From NCBI RefSeq assembly GCF_031085165.1, contig NZ_JAVHTY010000004.1:310001-374000 (forward strand): a stretch of DNA of 64,000 nucleotides, read 5' to 3'. This document shows positions 1 through 9,517 of this stretch, piece after piece. Numbering within the stretch: position 1 is the stretch's first letter; every line of letters starts with the position of its first letter. A program made the position numbers and the translations under genes. Source of the stretch: Pseudomonas sp. 102515. Its GTDB lineage: Bacteria; Pseudomonadota; Gammaproteobacteria; Pseudomonadales; Pseudomonadaceae. The notes under the pieces were generated by a model. The model did not search any database and had not been told where the DNA came from. It saw only the letters and a program-made list of their open reading frames with translations.

Positions 1-43
1 GGGTCAGCGCCGACATCAGCGGGAGCAGAAAACGTTTACGCAT
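1..43 (-). CDS. N-terminus of a secreted protein (partial, runs off window)
   Basis: Only the first 14 codons are inside the window. They read as Met-Arg-Lys-Arg followed by a hydrophobic run, which looks like the start of a Sec signal peptide. An AAGGA ribosome site lies just upstream. The gene follows the DUF4398 lipoprotein on the same strand with a gap of about 30 bases, so the two are probably one operon. In Pseudomonas a DUF4398 gene is commonly followed by an OmpA-family protein gene, so an OmpA-like product is the best inference, but the visible part cannot prove it. Confidence 0.55.
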   Translation of the reverse strand, partial: MRKRFLLPLMSALT

Positions 44-72
44 GGTTTCGTCCTTCAAGAGAGCGGGCAGCC

Positions 73-504
73 TTACTGCTGCACCTTTTTCTGTAGATTC
101 TGTTGCAGCTGGAGGTTGATCTGACCTTCCTCACGGATCTGCTGGATGCTGTTCTGGGCATCCTGCAGTGCCGCCGCGGCCTTGGCAGCCTGGGTCTTGC
201 GGGTCGCCAGACGGGCATCCCACTCGGCCTGCTCGGCCAGTTGCTTGGCTTCGTCGTACTTCTCGTTGGACAGGGCCGCCTGGGCCTGGGTCCACTTGTC
301 CTGGGCCGACTTGGTCTCGATGGGGGCGAACTGATTGCCGCCGCCGCTCACGGCTTCGTTGACGGCCGACTGGGTCACGGCCATCTGCGCGGTCGGCGGG
401 TTGCCGGCGCAGCCCGCGAGCAGCAGGCCGCCGCCCAGGATCAGGCTGGCGAGCAGCGCACGAGGCGCGGAGAACGGGAAGGCACGAGCGGGACCGGTTT
501 TCAT
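73..504 (-). CDS. DUF4398 domain lipoprotein
   Basis: This 143-residue protein begins with a signal peptide ending in a lipobox (LLAGC, Cys32), so it should be lipidated and anchored in the outer membrane. The rest is an alpha-helical, Ala/Gln-rich region with helices around residues 60-140 (repeated KWTQAQAAL-like segments), typical of DUF4398. The start is supported by an AGGA motif about nine bases upstream. It is followed at once by another secreted protein gene on the same strand, consistent with a cell-envelope operon. Its exact function is not known; the family is often next to OmpA-like peptidoglycan-binding proteins. Confidence 0.8.
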   Translation of the reverse strand: MKTGPARAFPFSAPRALLASLILGGGLLLAGCAGNPPTAQMAVTQSAVNEAVSGGGNQFAPIETKSAQDKWTQAQAALSNEKYDEAKQLAEQAEWDARLATRKTQAAKAAAALQDAQNSIQQIREEGQINLQLQQNLQKKVQQ

Positions 505-661
505 CCGAACATTCCTGGCGGGTCGCCCGGAATGGGCGACAGTGCCTTTGAGACGGCGAAAACGCGGCGAGGTTCGCTGCGAGCGCTGCGCTCAAGGCCA
601 GGGGGTCCTGGCCGATATCTGTTGTCTGATAACAACAGAGCCAATGGCCCCGGAGACTTCC

Positions 662-2287
662 ATGCTGTTACGCAACTGCAACATCGCGCCTCGCGCGGCC
701 CTGGGCTTCGGCCTGATCGCCCTGATGGTGGCTTTTCTCGGCCTGTTTTCGTTGGCGCAGATGGCGGGTATTCGCGAGCGCCAGGTGGTGACGGAGCGTG
801 ACTGGGTACCCAGCATCCGCGCGGTAGACGCCATTCGCGAGAACATGCTGCGCATCCGTACCATTTCCTTGCGTCTGGCGCTGGACCCGGACCCGCGCAA
901 CATCGATACCTACGTCGGCCAGTACGAGGCGCGCAACAAGGTACTCATGGCCGGCATCAGGGCCTATGAGGGCTTTGTCGACACTCCCGAGGAACACCAG
1001 CGCTGGGATCTCTTCAAGCGCGACTTCGCCACCTATCAGCAGGGCATGACCACGTCCTTCGCCCTGGCGCGCCAGGGCGATACCGCCGCGCTCAACAAGC
1101 TGACGCTGGTGGACATGAAGCCGGTGGTGGACGGCACCGGCAAGCAGCTGGGCGAATTGGGCGACTTCTATGCCGAGGGCATCGAGCGCGACGGCAAGAT
1201 CTCGGCGGACCGCTACGACGCCTCACGGCTGATTGTCATCGCGGTGATCGCCCTGGCCGCCCTGGCCACGGTGCTCATGGCCTGGCTGCTGACCCGCAGC
1301 ATCGTCGGGCCGCTGCGCGAGGCGCTGCTGGCCGCCCGCCGCGTCGCCCAGGGCGACCTGACGCAGACCCTGGCCGTGCAAGGCCGCGACGAGGTGAGCG
1401 AATTGCAGCGCGCCCTGCAGCAGATGCAGGCGCAGCTGCGCGAGACTCTCTCGCGTATCGCCGGCTCCTCCACCCAGCTGGCGACCGCCGCCGAAGAACT
1501 CAATGCGGTCACCGAGGCCGCTGGCCAAGGCCTGCAGCAGCAGAACGACGAGCTCGAACAGGCCGCCACGGCCGTCACCGAGATGAGCACCGCGGTGGAC
1601 GAAGTGGCGCGCAACGCCGTCTCCACCTCCGAAGCCTCGCGGGCCTCCAGCCAGGCCGCGCAGCAAGGCCAGACCCGTGTCGCCGACACTCTGGGCGCCA
1701 TCGCCGCCTTGTCCGACGAGGTGTCCGCCACCGGGACGCTGGTCCAGCGGCTCGCCGAGCAGTCCCAGGACATCGGCAAGGTGCTCGACGTCATTCGCGC
1801 CATCGCCGAACAGACCAACCTGCTGGCGCTCAATGCGGCCATCGAGGCGGCGCGGGCCGGCGAGGCCGGTCGCGGGTTCGCCGTGGTCGCCGACGAAGTG
1901 CGCGCCCTGGCCAGCCGCACCCAGCAGTCCACCCTGGAAATCGAACAGATGGTCTCCGGCATGCGCAGCGGTGCCACTCAGGCCCTGGGCTCCATGCACA
2001 GCAGCAGTCAGCGGGCCCAGGCCACGCGTGCCCTGGCGGAAACGGCGGGGGTGGCGCTGGACGAGATCAACAGCCGCATCGGCGAGATGTACGAGCGCAA
2101 CCTGGTGATCGCCAGCGCGGCCGAAGAGCAGGCGCAGGTGGCCCGGGAAGTGGACCGCAACCTGGTCAACATCCGCGATCTCTCCACCCAGTCCGCCGAC
2201 GGTGCCCGCCAGACCAACGCCGCCAGCCAGGAGCTGTCACGGCTGGCGGTGGACCTGCAGGGCCTGGTGAATCGCTTCCAGGTGTGA
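662..2287 (+). CDS. Methyl-accepting chemotaxis protein, four-helix-bundle sensor type
   Basis: A 541-residue chemoreceptor. The open frame extends much further upstream, but the start chosen here has a GGAG site eight bases before it and places a transmembrane helix at residues 10-32. The periplasmic part (about 33-188) looks like a four-helix-bundle ligand domain. A second membrane helix (about 189-213) leads into a HAMP domain and then the signalling domain. The conserved hairpin tip ([20 protein letters not shown], from about residue 385) that contacts CheA/CheW is intact. The ligand cannot be predicted. It stands alone and its end nearly touches the convergent HPP-CBS gene. Confidence 0.93.
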   Translation: MLLRNCNIAPRAALGFGLIALMVAFLGLFSLAQMAGIRERQVVTERDWVPSIRAVDAIRENMLRIRTISLRLALDPDPRNIDTYVGQYEARNKVLMAGIRAYEGFVDTPEEHQRWDLFKRDFATYQQGMTTSFALARQGDTAALNKLTLVDMKPVVDGTGKQLGELGDFYAEGIERDGKISADRYDASRLIVIAVIALAALATVLMAWLLTRSIVGPLREALLAARRVAQGDLTQTLAVQGRDEVSELQRALQQMQAQLRETLSRIAGSSTQLATAAEELNAVTEAAGQGLQQQNDELEQAATAVTEMSTAVDEVARNAVSTSEASRASSQAAQQGQTRVADTLGAIAALSDEVSATGTLVQRLAEQSQDIGKVLDVIRAIAEQTNLLALNAAIEAARAGEAGRGFAVVADEVRALASRTQQSTLEIEQMVSGMRSGATQALGSMHSSSQRAQATRALAETAGVALDEINSRIGEMYERNLVIASAAEEQAQVAREVDRNLVNIRDLSTQSADGARQTNAASQELSRLAVDLQGLVNRFQV

Positions 2288-2290
2288 GCC

Positions 2291-3460
2291 CTAGGCCCGC
2301 ACCGCCTGGTACAGCGCCCGGATCAGATCCGACTGGGTGATGATGCCGACCAGGCGGCGCGAGCCGTCGATGATGGGGATGTGGCGGTGGCCGTTCTCGG
2401 AAAACACCGGCACCAGGTCGATCAGCAGGCGGTCGGCGCTGGCCACCCGTACGGTGCGGGTCATGATGCGGCCGACGCTGTTTTCCTCCTGGCGCGTGCG
2501 CGGACGGACCAGCGAGCGCAGGCGCCAGCCGAGGCCTTCATGGACGTCCAGGTCGATCTGCCGCATGAAGTCGGCGACGGTGACGATGCCCAGCAGATAG
2601 CCCTGGCGATCCACCACCGGCAGCGCCTTGATGCGGCGGGCGCGCATCAGCGCCCAGGCTTCCTGCAGCGGCATCTCGGCGCGGGCCGTCACCGGTTCCT
2701 GGCTCATGACGTCGGCGCAGCGCAGCTCGCCCATCTTGCGCTGGTAGGCGCGCGCCTCCACCTGTTCGAGCAATTCGGCGAGGTCGTCGCGGCTGATGTC
2801 CAGCACCTGGTTGTAGCGCGCCAGCACGGCGTCCAGGTCGGCGCGCTGCAGGCGCGTCTCGCCGCTCGGCTCGACCGGGCGTGGCACATGGGGCCAGGGG
2901 CGCCGGGTCAGGTTGTTGTAGAGCAGACCGGCGCTCACCAGCAGCAGCGAATCCAGCGCCACCGGACTCCAGGCATAGCTGAAGTCCTGGGCGCCGATGA
3001 GCACCATCAGCAGCGCCGAGGCGCCGCCCGGGGGGTGCAGGCAGCGCAGCGTGAACATGGCGGCGATGGCCAGGGCGACCGCCAGCGCGGCGGCCAGGTT
3101 GGCTTCGGGAATCCACAGCGCGCAGGCGATGCCGATCAGCGCCGACAGGGTATTGCCGCCCACCACCGACCAGGGCTGCGCCAGCGGACTGGAGGGCAGG
3201 GCGAACACCAGCACGGCGCTGGCGCCCAGCGGCGCCACCAGCGCCAGCGCCAGGGCGCCATGCTGATGCACCGGCTGGCCTTCCAGCCACCAGGCCGCCA
3301 GGAGCGCGGCGAGCAGGATGCCGAGGCCGGCGCCCAGGCTGGCACGCAGGCGTTCGCGACCGTCGATGGGCAAGGGCGCTGGCCAGAAGGCGCGCAGGCC
3401 CTGGGCCAGACGGGCGTAGAGGGAGGGCGGGGAGGGCGGCGTAAGGGGTTCCTGGGGCAT
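2291..3460 (-). CDS. HPP-family membrane protein with paired CBS domains
   Basis: A 389-residue protein. The N-terminal half is an HPP domain with about four to five membrane helices and the signature LHPPGGASAL. The C-terminal half holds two CBS motifs (around ADVMSQEPV and VGRIMTRTV), which bind adenine nucleotides in other proteins. The upstream in-frame Met 21 residues earlier is less likely, because its extension is not membrane-like and has no family match that I know. HPP proteins have been linked to nitrite transport in plants and cyanobacteria; the substrate here is unknown. The gene is convergent with the chemoreceptor. Confidence 0.85.
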   Translation of the reverse strand: MPQEPLTPPSPPSLYARLAQGLRAFWPAPLPIDGRERLRASLGAGLGILLAALLAAWWLEGQPVHQHGALALALVAPLGASAVLVFALPSSPLAQPWSVVGGNTLSALIGIACALWIPEANLAAALAVALAIAAMFTLRCLHPPGGASALLMVLIGAQDFSYAWSPVALDSLLLVSAGLLYNNLTRRPWPHVPRPVEPSGETRLQRADLDAVLARYNQVLDISRDDLAELLEQVEARAYQRKMGELRCADVMSQEPVTARAEMPLQEAWALMRARRIKALPVVDRQGYLLGIVTVADFMRQIDLDVHEGLGWRLRSLVRPRTRQEENSVGRIMTRTVRVASADRLLIDLVPVFSENGHRHIPIIDGSRRLVGIITQSDLIRALYQAVRA

Positions 3461-3716
3461 GGGCAAGCAGCTGCTGGGCAGAACGAGGGCGCTGATGGTC
3501 CACCCTGTACGCAGCCCTGGCAATACCGGCGAAGACCACCGGCCGCCACCGCAAGCGGCCAGGCGGCGACCAGAGCGACCGCGGCCCCGGGGAGATTTTC
3601 TGCTGCGACCGCCTGGATTGCCGTAGTAGGATCATCGGCTGGGTGTCGCCGCAACCTCGCGGTAGGACAGGTTGAATCGAGCGCAGGTCGGGCCGCCGCG
3701 CGGAGTACGGCTGCCC

Positions 3717-4886
3717 ATGAACGCCCCCCTGTCTCCAGCGAAGGCCCTGGCCTTTCTCAATCGCTTCTGCGCGGCCGAAGCGGCCGGTGGCATCGTGCTG
3801 ATGGTGGCCGCGGCCATCGCCCTGATCGTCGCCAACTCGCCGCTGGCCGCTACCTATTTCGCCAGCCTCCACGGGTACATCGGTGGCCTTTCGCTCGGTC
3901 ACTGGATCAACGACGGCCTGATGGCCATCTTCTTTCTGCTGGTCGGCCTGGAAATCAAGCGCGAGATGGCGGTCGGCCAACTCGCCCGTTGGGGCGATCG
4001 CGCCCTGCCGGGCCTCGCTGCCCTCGGTGGCATGCTGGTGCCGGCGCTGCTCTATGCCCTGGTCAATCGCCACGATTCCCAGACCCTCGCCGGCTGGGCG
4101 ATTCCCGCCGCCACCGACATCGCCTTCGCCCTCGGCGTGCTGTCGCTGCTGGGGTCGCGGGTGCCGCCGTCGCTCAAGGTGTTTCTCTCGGCCCTGGCGA
4201 TCCTCGATGACCTCGGCGCCGTACTGATCATCGCGCTCTTCTATACCAGCGACCTCTCCACCACCATGCTGCTGGCCGCAGCCGGTCTGGTGGCCGTGCT
4301 GTTCCTGCTCAATCGCTGCAAGGTCACGTCTCTGCTGCCCTATCTGCTGGTCGGGGCGCTGCTGTGGTTCTGCATGCTGCGCTCGGGTATCCATGCGACC
4401 CTGGCCGGGGTGATTCTGGCGCTGTTCATTCCGCTGGGCGATACCGAGGCCGACGATGCCTCACCGCTACTCAGGCTGGAGTCCGCGCTGCACCCCTGGG
4501 TGGCCTTCCTGATCGTGCCCCTGTTCGGCTTCGCCAATGCCGGGGTGTCCCTGGCCGGGATGTCGCCCGCCAATCTGCTCGATCCGGTCCCCCTGGGCGT
4601 GACCCTGGGGCTGTTCTTCGGCAAGCAGATCGGGATTTCCCTCATGGCGGTGCTGGCCATCCGCAGCGGCCTGGCGCGGCTGCCGGAAGGCGCCAGCTGG
4701 CTGCAGCTCTATGGCGTGGCGCTGCTCTGCGGCATCGGCTTTACCATGAGTCTGTTCATCGGCGCCCTGGCCTTTCCGGGGGCGCCCTTCCTGGTCGACG
4801 AGGTCAAGATCGGGGTGCTGCTGGGGTCGCTGTTGTCCGCCCTGGCCGGCATTGCCGTCCTGCTCCTGGCCGCCCGCCGTCGTTGA
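3717..4886 (+). CDS. nhaA: Na+/H+ antiporter NhaA
   Basis: The 389-residue length matches the E. coli protein (388). The ion-binding site is visible: the Asp of [10 protein letters not shown] and the Asp pair of [10 protein letters not shown], which are the transport aspartates of NhaA. The Lys of FFGKQIG corresponds to the functional lysine of helix 10. It exchanges cytoplasmic Na+ or Li+ for protons across the inner membrane and is most active at alkaline pH. An earlier in-frame Met exists, but the start used here fits the family N-terminus and has a GGAG motif upstream. crcB follows after 12 bases, so they are probably co-transcribed. Confidence 0.95.
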   Translation: MNAPLSPAKALAFLNRFCAAEAAGGIVLMVAAAIALIVANSPLAATYFASLHGYIGGLSLGHWINDGLMAIFFLLVGLEIKREMAVGQLARWGDRALPGLAALGGMLVPALLYALVNRHDSQTLAGWAIPAATDIAFALGVLSLLGSRVPPSLKVFLSALAILDDLGAVLIIALFYTSDLSTTMLLAAAGLVAVLFLLNRCKVTSLLPYLLVGALLWFCMLRSGIHATLAGVILALFIPLGDTEADDASPLLRLESALHPWVAFLIVPLFGFANAGVSLAGMSPANLLDPVPLGVTLGLFFGKQIGISLMAVLAIRSGLARLPEGASWLQLYGVALLCGIGFTMSLFIGALAFPGAPFLVDEVKIGVLLGSLLSALAGIAVLLLAARRR

Positions 4887-4898
4887 GAGGAGTCTGAG

Positions 4899-5276
4899 AT
4901 GCCCTATGCGCTGTTCGCGGTGATGTTCGGCGGAGCCCTGGGCAGCGCCTGCCGCTGGTGGGTCGGTCTGCGGCTGAATGCGCTGTTCCCGCTGCTGCCC
5001 CTGGGCACGCTGCTGGTCAATCTGGTCGGCGGCTTCGTGATCGGCCTGGTACTGGGGCTGTTCTCCCGCTACCCGGGACTGGATGCCCAGTGGCGGCTGC
5101 TGCTGGTGACCGGCTTCTGCGGCGGTTTCACCACCTTCTCGACCTTTTCCGCCGAAGTGGTGACGCTGCTGCAGAGCGGCCGCCTGGGCTGGGCGGCGCT
5201 CACCGTGACCGTCCATGTGCTGGGGTCGCTGCTGCTGACCCTGGCCGGTTTCGCCCTGGCCGGTCGCCTCGGCTGA
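4899..5276 (+). CDS. crcB: Fluoride channel CrcB (Fluc)
   Basis: A 125-residue, four-helix membrane protein. Family motifs are present: [11 protein letters not shown] near the start, [11 protein letters not shown] with the conserved Asn, and [13 protein letters not shown], which holds the Phe box and the central Na+ site. It works as a dual-topology dimer that lets fluoride leave the cell. A GAGAGGAGTCTGAG stretch provides the ribosome site. It sits 12 bases after nhaA. I looked for a fluoride riboswitch before nhaA and before crcB and did not see one. Confidence 0.94.
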   Translation: MPYALFAVMFGGALGSACRWWVGLRLNALFPLLPLGTLLVNLVGGFVIGLVLGLFSRYPGLDAQWRLLLVTGFCGGFTTFSTFSAEVVTLLQSGRLGWAALTVTVHVLGSLLLTLAGFALAGRLG

Positions 5277-5295
5277 GGCGATCGGCCAGCCGGAC

Positions 5296-6339
5296 CTAAG
5301 CCGGCGCGATCGGGGCCTGGCGCCGCGGTTTGAATCTCAGCGCCGGCGCCTCGATCAGGTGCCAGGAGAGCACCGCGAGGACCAGGGTCAGGGCATAGCT
5401 CACCAGCAGGAAGCCGGGCAGCGAGAAGCCGTCGGGAAACCAATGCATGAGCAGCTGCTGGACCGGGAAGTTGAACAGGTAGAGGCCGTAGGAATAGTCG
5501 CCGAAGCGGTCGAACCCGTGCAGCACCGGTACCTGCACCTGGGCCAGGTAGATGATCACATAGGCCAGTGACACCAGGTGGATCACCGGCAGGATGTGCC
5601 AGACGATGGCCGCCAGCGACAGCAGGCAGAGCGCCAGGGCGATATCCAGGCGCCAGGGGATGCGCGGTCCCGCGAGCTGCAGCAGGGCACCGGCGAAAAA
5701 GAACATGCCCAGGCTGAACACCTTGTGCAGCACGAAACTGGCGACGCCCATCTGCGGCAGCAGCAGGAAGTTGCCCAGCACCAGCACCACCAGGGTGGCC
5801 ATGACCACCGAGCGGGTCAGCAGCCCCAGCACCCCGATGATCAGCAGCGACAGGTACATGAACACCTCGTAGGGCAGGGTCCAGTAGCTGCCGTTCACCG
5901 TGTCCGGAAAGGGATTGCCGGTGAAGACGCCGGGCAGTTCGAAGCGTGTCATCAAGAGGATGTTCTTGAAGAAGCCCAGGGTCTGGCGATCGCTGAAGTA
6001 GGCACTCGTCTCGCGACTGGTGGCCAGCCAGCCCACCACCAGCACCGAGAACAGCACCGAGACGATCAGCGCCGGAAAGATCCGCAGGGCGCGCTTGAGC
6101 AGAAAGTCCAGGGGATTGCGACTGCGCTGGAAGGATGCCGTGATCAGGAAGCCGCTGATCACGAAGAACACATAGACGGCGATGTTGGCCGCGTCGGTGA
6201 AGCCGGTGAAGTTGAGGATCGGTTCGGCACCGATGTGTCCCGAGAGCCAGAAGCCGTGGCCGATCACCACGGTGGACGCCGCGGCGAATCTGAGGACATC
6301 GAAGTTGTTGCGTCCCGGGGGGACGTGGGCGGTAGTCAT
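5296..6339 (-). CDS. Acyltransferase 3 family membrane protein (OafA/YrhL type)
   Basis: A 347-residue integral membrane protein with about ten hydrophobic helices. The N-terminus carries the family pattern DVLRFAAASTVVIGH, including the Arg and the His used in acyl transfer, followed by FFVISGFLITASF and RALRIFPALIV. Such enzymes O-acylate sugars of lipopolysaccharide, exopolysaccharide or nodulation factors. The start is set by a strong GAGGAG immediately upstream. There is no glycosyltransferase nearby, so the acceptor is unknown. The G/C composition upstream is normal and there is no sign of transfer. Confidence 0.88.
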   Translation of the reverse strand: MTTAHVPPGRNNFDVLRFAAASTVVIGHGFWLSGHIGAEPILNFTGFTDAANIAVYVFFVISGFLITASFQRSRNPLDFLLKRALRIFPALIVSVLFSVLVVGWLATSRETSAYFSDRQTLGFFKNILLMTRFELPGVFTGNPFPDTVNGSYWTLPYEVFMYLSLLIIGVLGLLTRSVVMATLVVLVLGNFLLLPQMGVASFVLHKVFSLGMFFFAGALLQLAGPRIPWRLDIALALCLLSLAAIVWHILPVIHLVSLAYVIIYLAQVQVPVLHGFDRFGDYSYGLYLFNFPVQQLLMHWFPDGFSLPGFLLVSYALTLVLAVLSWHLIEAPALRFKPRRQAPIAPA

Positions 6340-6690
6340 GTCTGCTCCTCGCAGCCGTGGCCCATGCCGCGGCCGCCGCCCGGGAGCGAACTCCAGGCGG
6401 ACAGCGACGCAGACGGCATCGGCGGAAACGCCCGTCGGCGAGACGGACGCAGGCAAAGGCCGCTGCCGGCTGAACCGGCAACGAAAGGGCGACTGCCGAC
6501 GCGATCAGCGCGATCGGCCAGCCGGCGAGGGCAGGGTGCTATGGGGGGCTGAGCGGCGCTAAAGCGGGCGTCATGCGCCAGGACTCCGGAAAAGCGGCGC
6601 CGCAAGAAGGAACGGGGGCGGCGAGGCGTGCGCAGGCGAGCGGGGTCTGGGGCCTCCCGGCCGCCCCGCTCGTTGCGTACGCCTCGCTCA
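6340..6690. other. Intergenic region of about 350 bases ending in a long hairpin
   Basis: This gap lies between the acyltransferase start and the stop of the next minus-strand gene. I see no supported gene in it; the open frames crossing it are G/C-biased shadows. Its right end holds a long inverted repeat that is listed separately. Confidence 0.6.
6621..6687. repeat. Long inverted repeat directly after a stop codon
   Basis: Arms of about 24 bases (left arm from 6621, right arm ending at 6687) pair with only a few mismatches around a GC-rich loop. The left arm begins GCGAGGCGTGCGCA and the right arm ends TGCGTACGCCTCGC. It begins three bases after the stop codon of the minus-strand gene at 6691. 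It has no T tract, so it may be a 3' stabilising hairpin or a rho-assisted terminator rather than a classic one. Confidence 0.65.
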
Positions 6691-7212
6691 TCAGGCGCTG
6701 GCCTGCAGCGGCTGTTCGTGCACGTCTTGCGACTGTTCCAGGGCGAAGGGTTCCTGGGCGAAATACAGGGCGGCGCTCTGGCGGGCGTGATCGCCGAATT
6801 CATGCGGATGGCGCATGACGATCTGCTCGAAGGCGCCCGGCTCCAGGCCGTCTTCGTAGAAGCCGTTGTGGCACTGCAGGATGCCCGAGGCGCAGACGCT
6901 GCGCTCGACCGCGGCGATCAGGCCGCCGGCTCTGAGGCTCTTGACGATGTTGTGCGGCAGCCGCTGGCGGCGACGCAGGCTGGCGGCGGTGTCGCTGAGG
7001 GTATCGAGGATCTCGGTCTCGGCGGGCGTCAGCTTGCGTACGTCCAGCTTGGACTTCTGCACCAGGTAGCGACGGGAGAGCAGGCGGGCCTGGTCGTTGA
7101 GGGCCTTGAGCACCGCGCCGCTGAGTTCACCGCGGGTGAACAGGCCGGTTTCCAGGGCGATCAGGTAGGACCAATCGTTGATGAGCGGAATCTTGCTGAT
7201 GTCACGTTCCAT
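6691..7212 (-). CDS. Hypothetical protein, 173 residues
   Basis: I do not recognise a family. The product is soluble, mostly helical, with a basic central part (KSKLDVRKLTPAETEIL, then SLRRRQRLPHN) and a more acidic, His/Glu-containing C-terminus. It has no signal peptide or membrane helix. Two Cys lie close together (VCASGILQC). An upstream Met six codons earlier is possible, but the start chosen has a better spaced AGG. The basic helical middle part could be nucleic-acid binding, but that is only an inference. It stands alone, followed by a long hairpin. Confidence 0.65.
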   Translation of the reverse strand: MERDISKIPLINDWSYLIALETGLFTRGELSGAVLKALNDQARLLSRRYLVQKSKLDVRKLTPAETEILDTLSDTAASLRRRQRLPHNIVKSLRAGGLIAAVERSVCASGILQCHNGFYEDGLEPGAFEQIVMRHPHEFGDHARQSAALYFAQEPFALEQSQDVHEQPLQASA

Positions 7213-7444
7213 GTGAGTGCCTGCGTCCATTTAAGTTGGCTAATTGAGGATAGGACACCCCAATGGTTCCAGTTCGCCAGTATAAGGTGACGAGTGGCAT
7301 GGAATTTGACGGTCCTGACAAGAATTGTCGGTTTTTTGTCGAAGTGGGTCACGCCTTGAGGATGCAACCTCGACGCTGCGCTTGGGGTCCCTTGCTAGAG
7401 CCCTGGCGCGAGTCGGGTAACCCTCCGTAACGTCAGGTGATGAG

Positions 7445-8881
7445 ATGAGTGATCCCGCAGCCCCTTCGCCCTCCGCCGATCTCGAGTGCGATGTTGCCGT
7501 GATCGGTGCCGGAACCGCTGGCCTCGCCGCCGAACGTGCCGCGCGGCGCCAGGGCGCGCGCACCCTGCTGATCGACGACCGCTGGGCCGGTACCACCTGC
7601 GCCTCTGTGGGCTGCATGCCTTCCAAGCTGCTGATCGTCGCCGGGGAGGCCCATCACGCCGTCCGCCGCGCCGGCACCTTTGGCATCGAGGTGGGCAGCG
7701 TCAGCGTCGATGGCGCGGCGGTCATGGCACGGGTGCGGCGCGAGCGCGATCACTTCGTTGCAGCGACCAAGCAGGGTTTCGCCAAGCTACCCGAAGGTGT
7801 GGCCCAGCGCGCTACCGCGCGCTTCGTGGCGCCGGATCGCCTGCAGCTCAGCAATGGTAAGACTATAAAGGCGCGGACCGTGGTCATCGCCACCGGCTCC
7901 TATCCCCTGGTGCCTGAACCTTTCGCCGCCCTGGGCGAGCGAGCGCTGACCAACGAGACGATCTTCGAACTGCCCGATCTGCCGCGCTCCCTGGCGGTGA
8001 TCGGCACCGGTCCGGTGGGCTTGGAACTGGCCCAGGCCATGGCTCGCCTCGGCGTGGCCGTCACCCTGTTCGGCCAGGACGATGGCCTGGGCGCGCTCAA
8101 GGACCTCAAGGTCAAGGCCGAGCTGCGCAAGATCCTGGAACAGGACATGACCGTGCTGCTGAACGTCGAGGTGGATGCCCGGCGCGACGGCGAGGGTGTG
8201 CGCCTGTCCTGGTCCGGCGCGGCGAGCGGCGAGGGCGCTTTCGACTACGTGCTGGTGGCCGCCGGGCGACCGCCGCGGCTGAAGGGCCTGGGTCTGGAAA
8301 CCACCGGCATCGCGCTGGACGATCATGGCACCCCGGTCTACGACCCCGAGACGATGCAGTGCGGCGCCTCGTCGATCTTCATCGCCGGCGATGCCGATCA
8401 TGACCGGCCCATTCTCCATGAGGCCTCCGACGAAGGCGCCATCGCCGGGCACAATGCCGCCTGCTATCCCGGGGTGCGACCGACCCCCAGATCGCCGCTG
8501 TTCTCGCTGATCTTCACCGATCCGCCGGTGGCCGTGCTGGGCAGTCCGCCCGACGAGGGCAGTCTGATCGGCACCTCTTCCTACCACGACCAGGGTCGCG
8601 CCCGGGTCGAGGCGCGCAACCAGGGCATCGCCCGCCTCTATGCCGAACCGGGCACCGGCAAGCTCACCGGCGCGGCCATGGTCGGACCGGGCATGGACCA
8701 TATTGGCCATCTGCTGGTGCTGGCGCTGATCCATGGCGAGACCGCCAGTTCGCTGCTCGACATGCCCTTCTACCACCCCACCCTCGAAGAAGGCCTCAAG
8801 AGCGGCCTGCGCGAGATCTGCAAGGCTGCCCACAGCAGCCTGCGCGACGATCGTGACCAGGGCTCACCTTCTGGCGCCTGA
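7445..8881 (+). CDS. Pyridine nucleotide-disulfide oxidoreductase, dihydrolipoyl dehydrogenase-like
   Basis: A 478-residue class I flavoprotein disulfide reductase. The FAD-binding motif VIGAGTAG is at residues 19-26, the redox-active pair is Cys52/Cys57 in TTCASVGCMPSK, and the NAD(P)-binding motif is VIGTGPVG. The C-terminal dimer domain carries HPTLEEGL, whose His and Glu form the usual catalytic dyad. It is related to LpdA, but it is not next to any 2-oxoacid dehydrogenase gene, so its partner is unknown; it may be a lone Lpd3-like enzyme. The glutathione transferase gene follows after 15 bases and probably shares the transcript. Confidence 0.88.
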   Translation: MSDPAAPSPSADLECDVAVIGAGTAGLAAERAARRQGARTLLIDDRWAGTTCASVGCMPSKLLIVAGEAHHAVRRAGTFGIEVGSVSVDGAAVMARVRRERDHFVAATKQGFAKLPEGVAQRATARFVAPDRLQLSNGKTIKARTVVIATGSYPLVPEPFAALGERALTNETIFELPDLPRSLAVIGTGPVGLELAQAMARLGVAVTLFGQDDGLGALKDLKVKAELRKILEQDMTVLLNVEVDARRDGEGVRLSWSGAASGEGAFDYVLVAAGRPPRLKGLGLETTGIALDDHGTPVYDPETMQCGASSIFIAGDADHDRPILHEASDEGAIAGHNAACYPGVRPTPRSPLFSLIFTDPPVAVLGSPPDEGSLIGTSSYHDQGRARVEARNQGIARLYAEPGTGKLTGAAMVGPGMDHIGHLLVLALIHGETASSLLDMPFYHPTLEEGLKSGLREICKAAHSSLRDDRDQGSPSGA

Positions 8882-8896
8882 CACCCCGGAGATACC

Positions 8897-9517
8897 ATGA
8901 TCAAGCTGCATCACCTCGATTATTCCCGTTCGCACCGCGTGCTCTGGCTGCTCGAAGAACTGGGCCTGCCCTATGAGCTGGTCCGCTATCCGCGTACCGA
9001 AAGCTTCCAGGCGCCCGAAGCGCTCAAGCGCATTCACCCACTAGGCAAGTCGCCGGTGCTGGAAGATGGCGAGCTGCAACTGTCCGAGTCCTCGGCCATC
9101 CTGCGTTATCTCAACCAGCGCTATGGCGAAGGACGCTTCGCGCCGGAGCTAGGCACTGCCACCTGGGCCCATCACGAGGAATGGCTGGACTTCGTCGAAG
9201 CCTCCGCCTGGCCGCCGGTGCTGATCCTGATCTTTGGCAAGCGGGGCGATGTGGGCGTGCTAGAGCCTCGTGGCAAGCCCGAGCTGGACAGGGTGCTCGG
9301 CTATTTGAGCGAGCACCTGCGCGGCAAGCGCTACCTCGTCGACGACCGCCTGACCCTGGCCGACATCCAGCTCTCCTACCTAGGCGCCATGGTCGCCATG
9401 GCCGGGGTGCTGGACGACTATCCGGTGTTCAAGGCCTATTTCGAGGGCCTGCGCCAGTTGCCGGGTTGCCAACGAGCGGAGGCCAAGGGCGGCAAGATGC
9501 TGCCGGACACGCTGTAG
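8897..9517 (+). CDS. Glutathione S-transferase
   Basis: A 206-residue cytosolic GST. The N-terminal thioredoxin-like domain contains LDYSRSHRVLWLLEE, PLGKSPVLEDG with the cis-Pro, and SESSAILRYL, which binds the gamma-glutamyl part of glutathione. The C-terminal helical domain has LTLADIQLSYLG, the usual N-cap region. The reactive residue is most likely one of the Tyr/Ser residues in the first loop. The substrate is unknown. It lies just after the disulfide reductase, which suggests a joint redox or detoxification role. Confidence 0.92.
   Translation: MIKLHHLDYSRSHRVLWLLEELGLPYELVRYPRTESFQAPEALKRIHPLGKSPVLEDGELQLSESSAILRYLNQRYGEGRFAPELGTATWAHHEEWLDFVEASAWPPVLILIFGKRGDVGVLEPRGKPELDRVLGYLSEHLRGKRYLVDDRLTLADIQLSYLGAMVAMAGVLDDYPVFKAYFEGLRQLPGCQRAEAKGGKMLPDTL

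Noticed and set aside
3540-3716. Possible fluoride riboswitch before nhaA-crcB
   Set aside because: The conserved GGNGAUGG and CUGAUGGCUCCU-like parts of the aptamer are not present.
2381-4210. A 609-codon plus-strand frame across the HPP-CBS and nhaA region
   Set aside because: It is antisense to the HPP-CBS gene and then in the wrong frame of nhaA; composition is Gly/Arg/Gln/His-rich, as expected for a GC-rich shadow.
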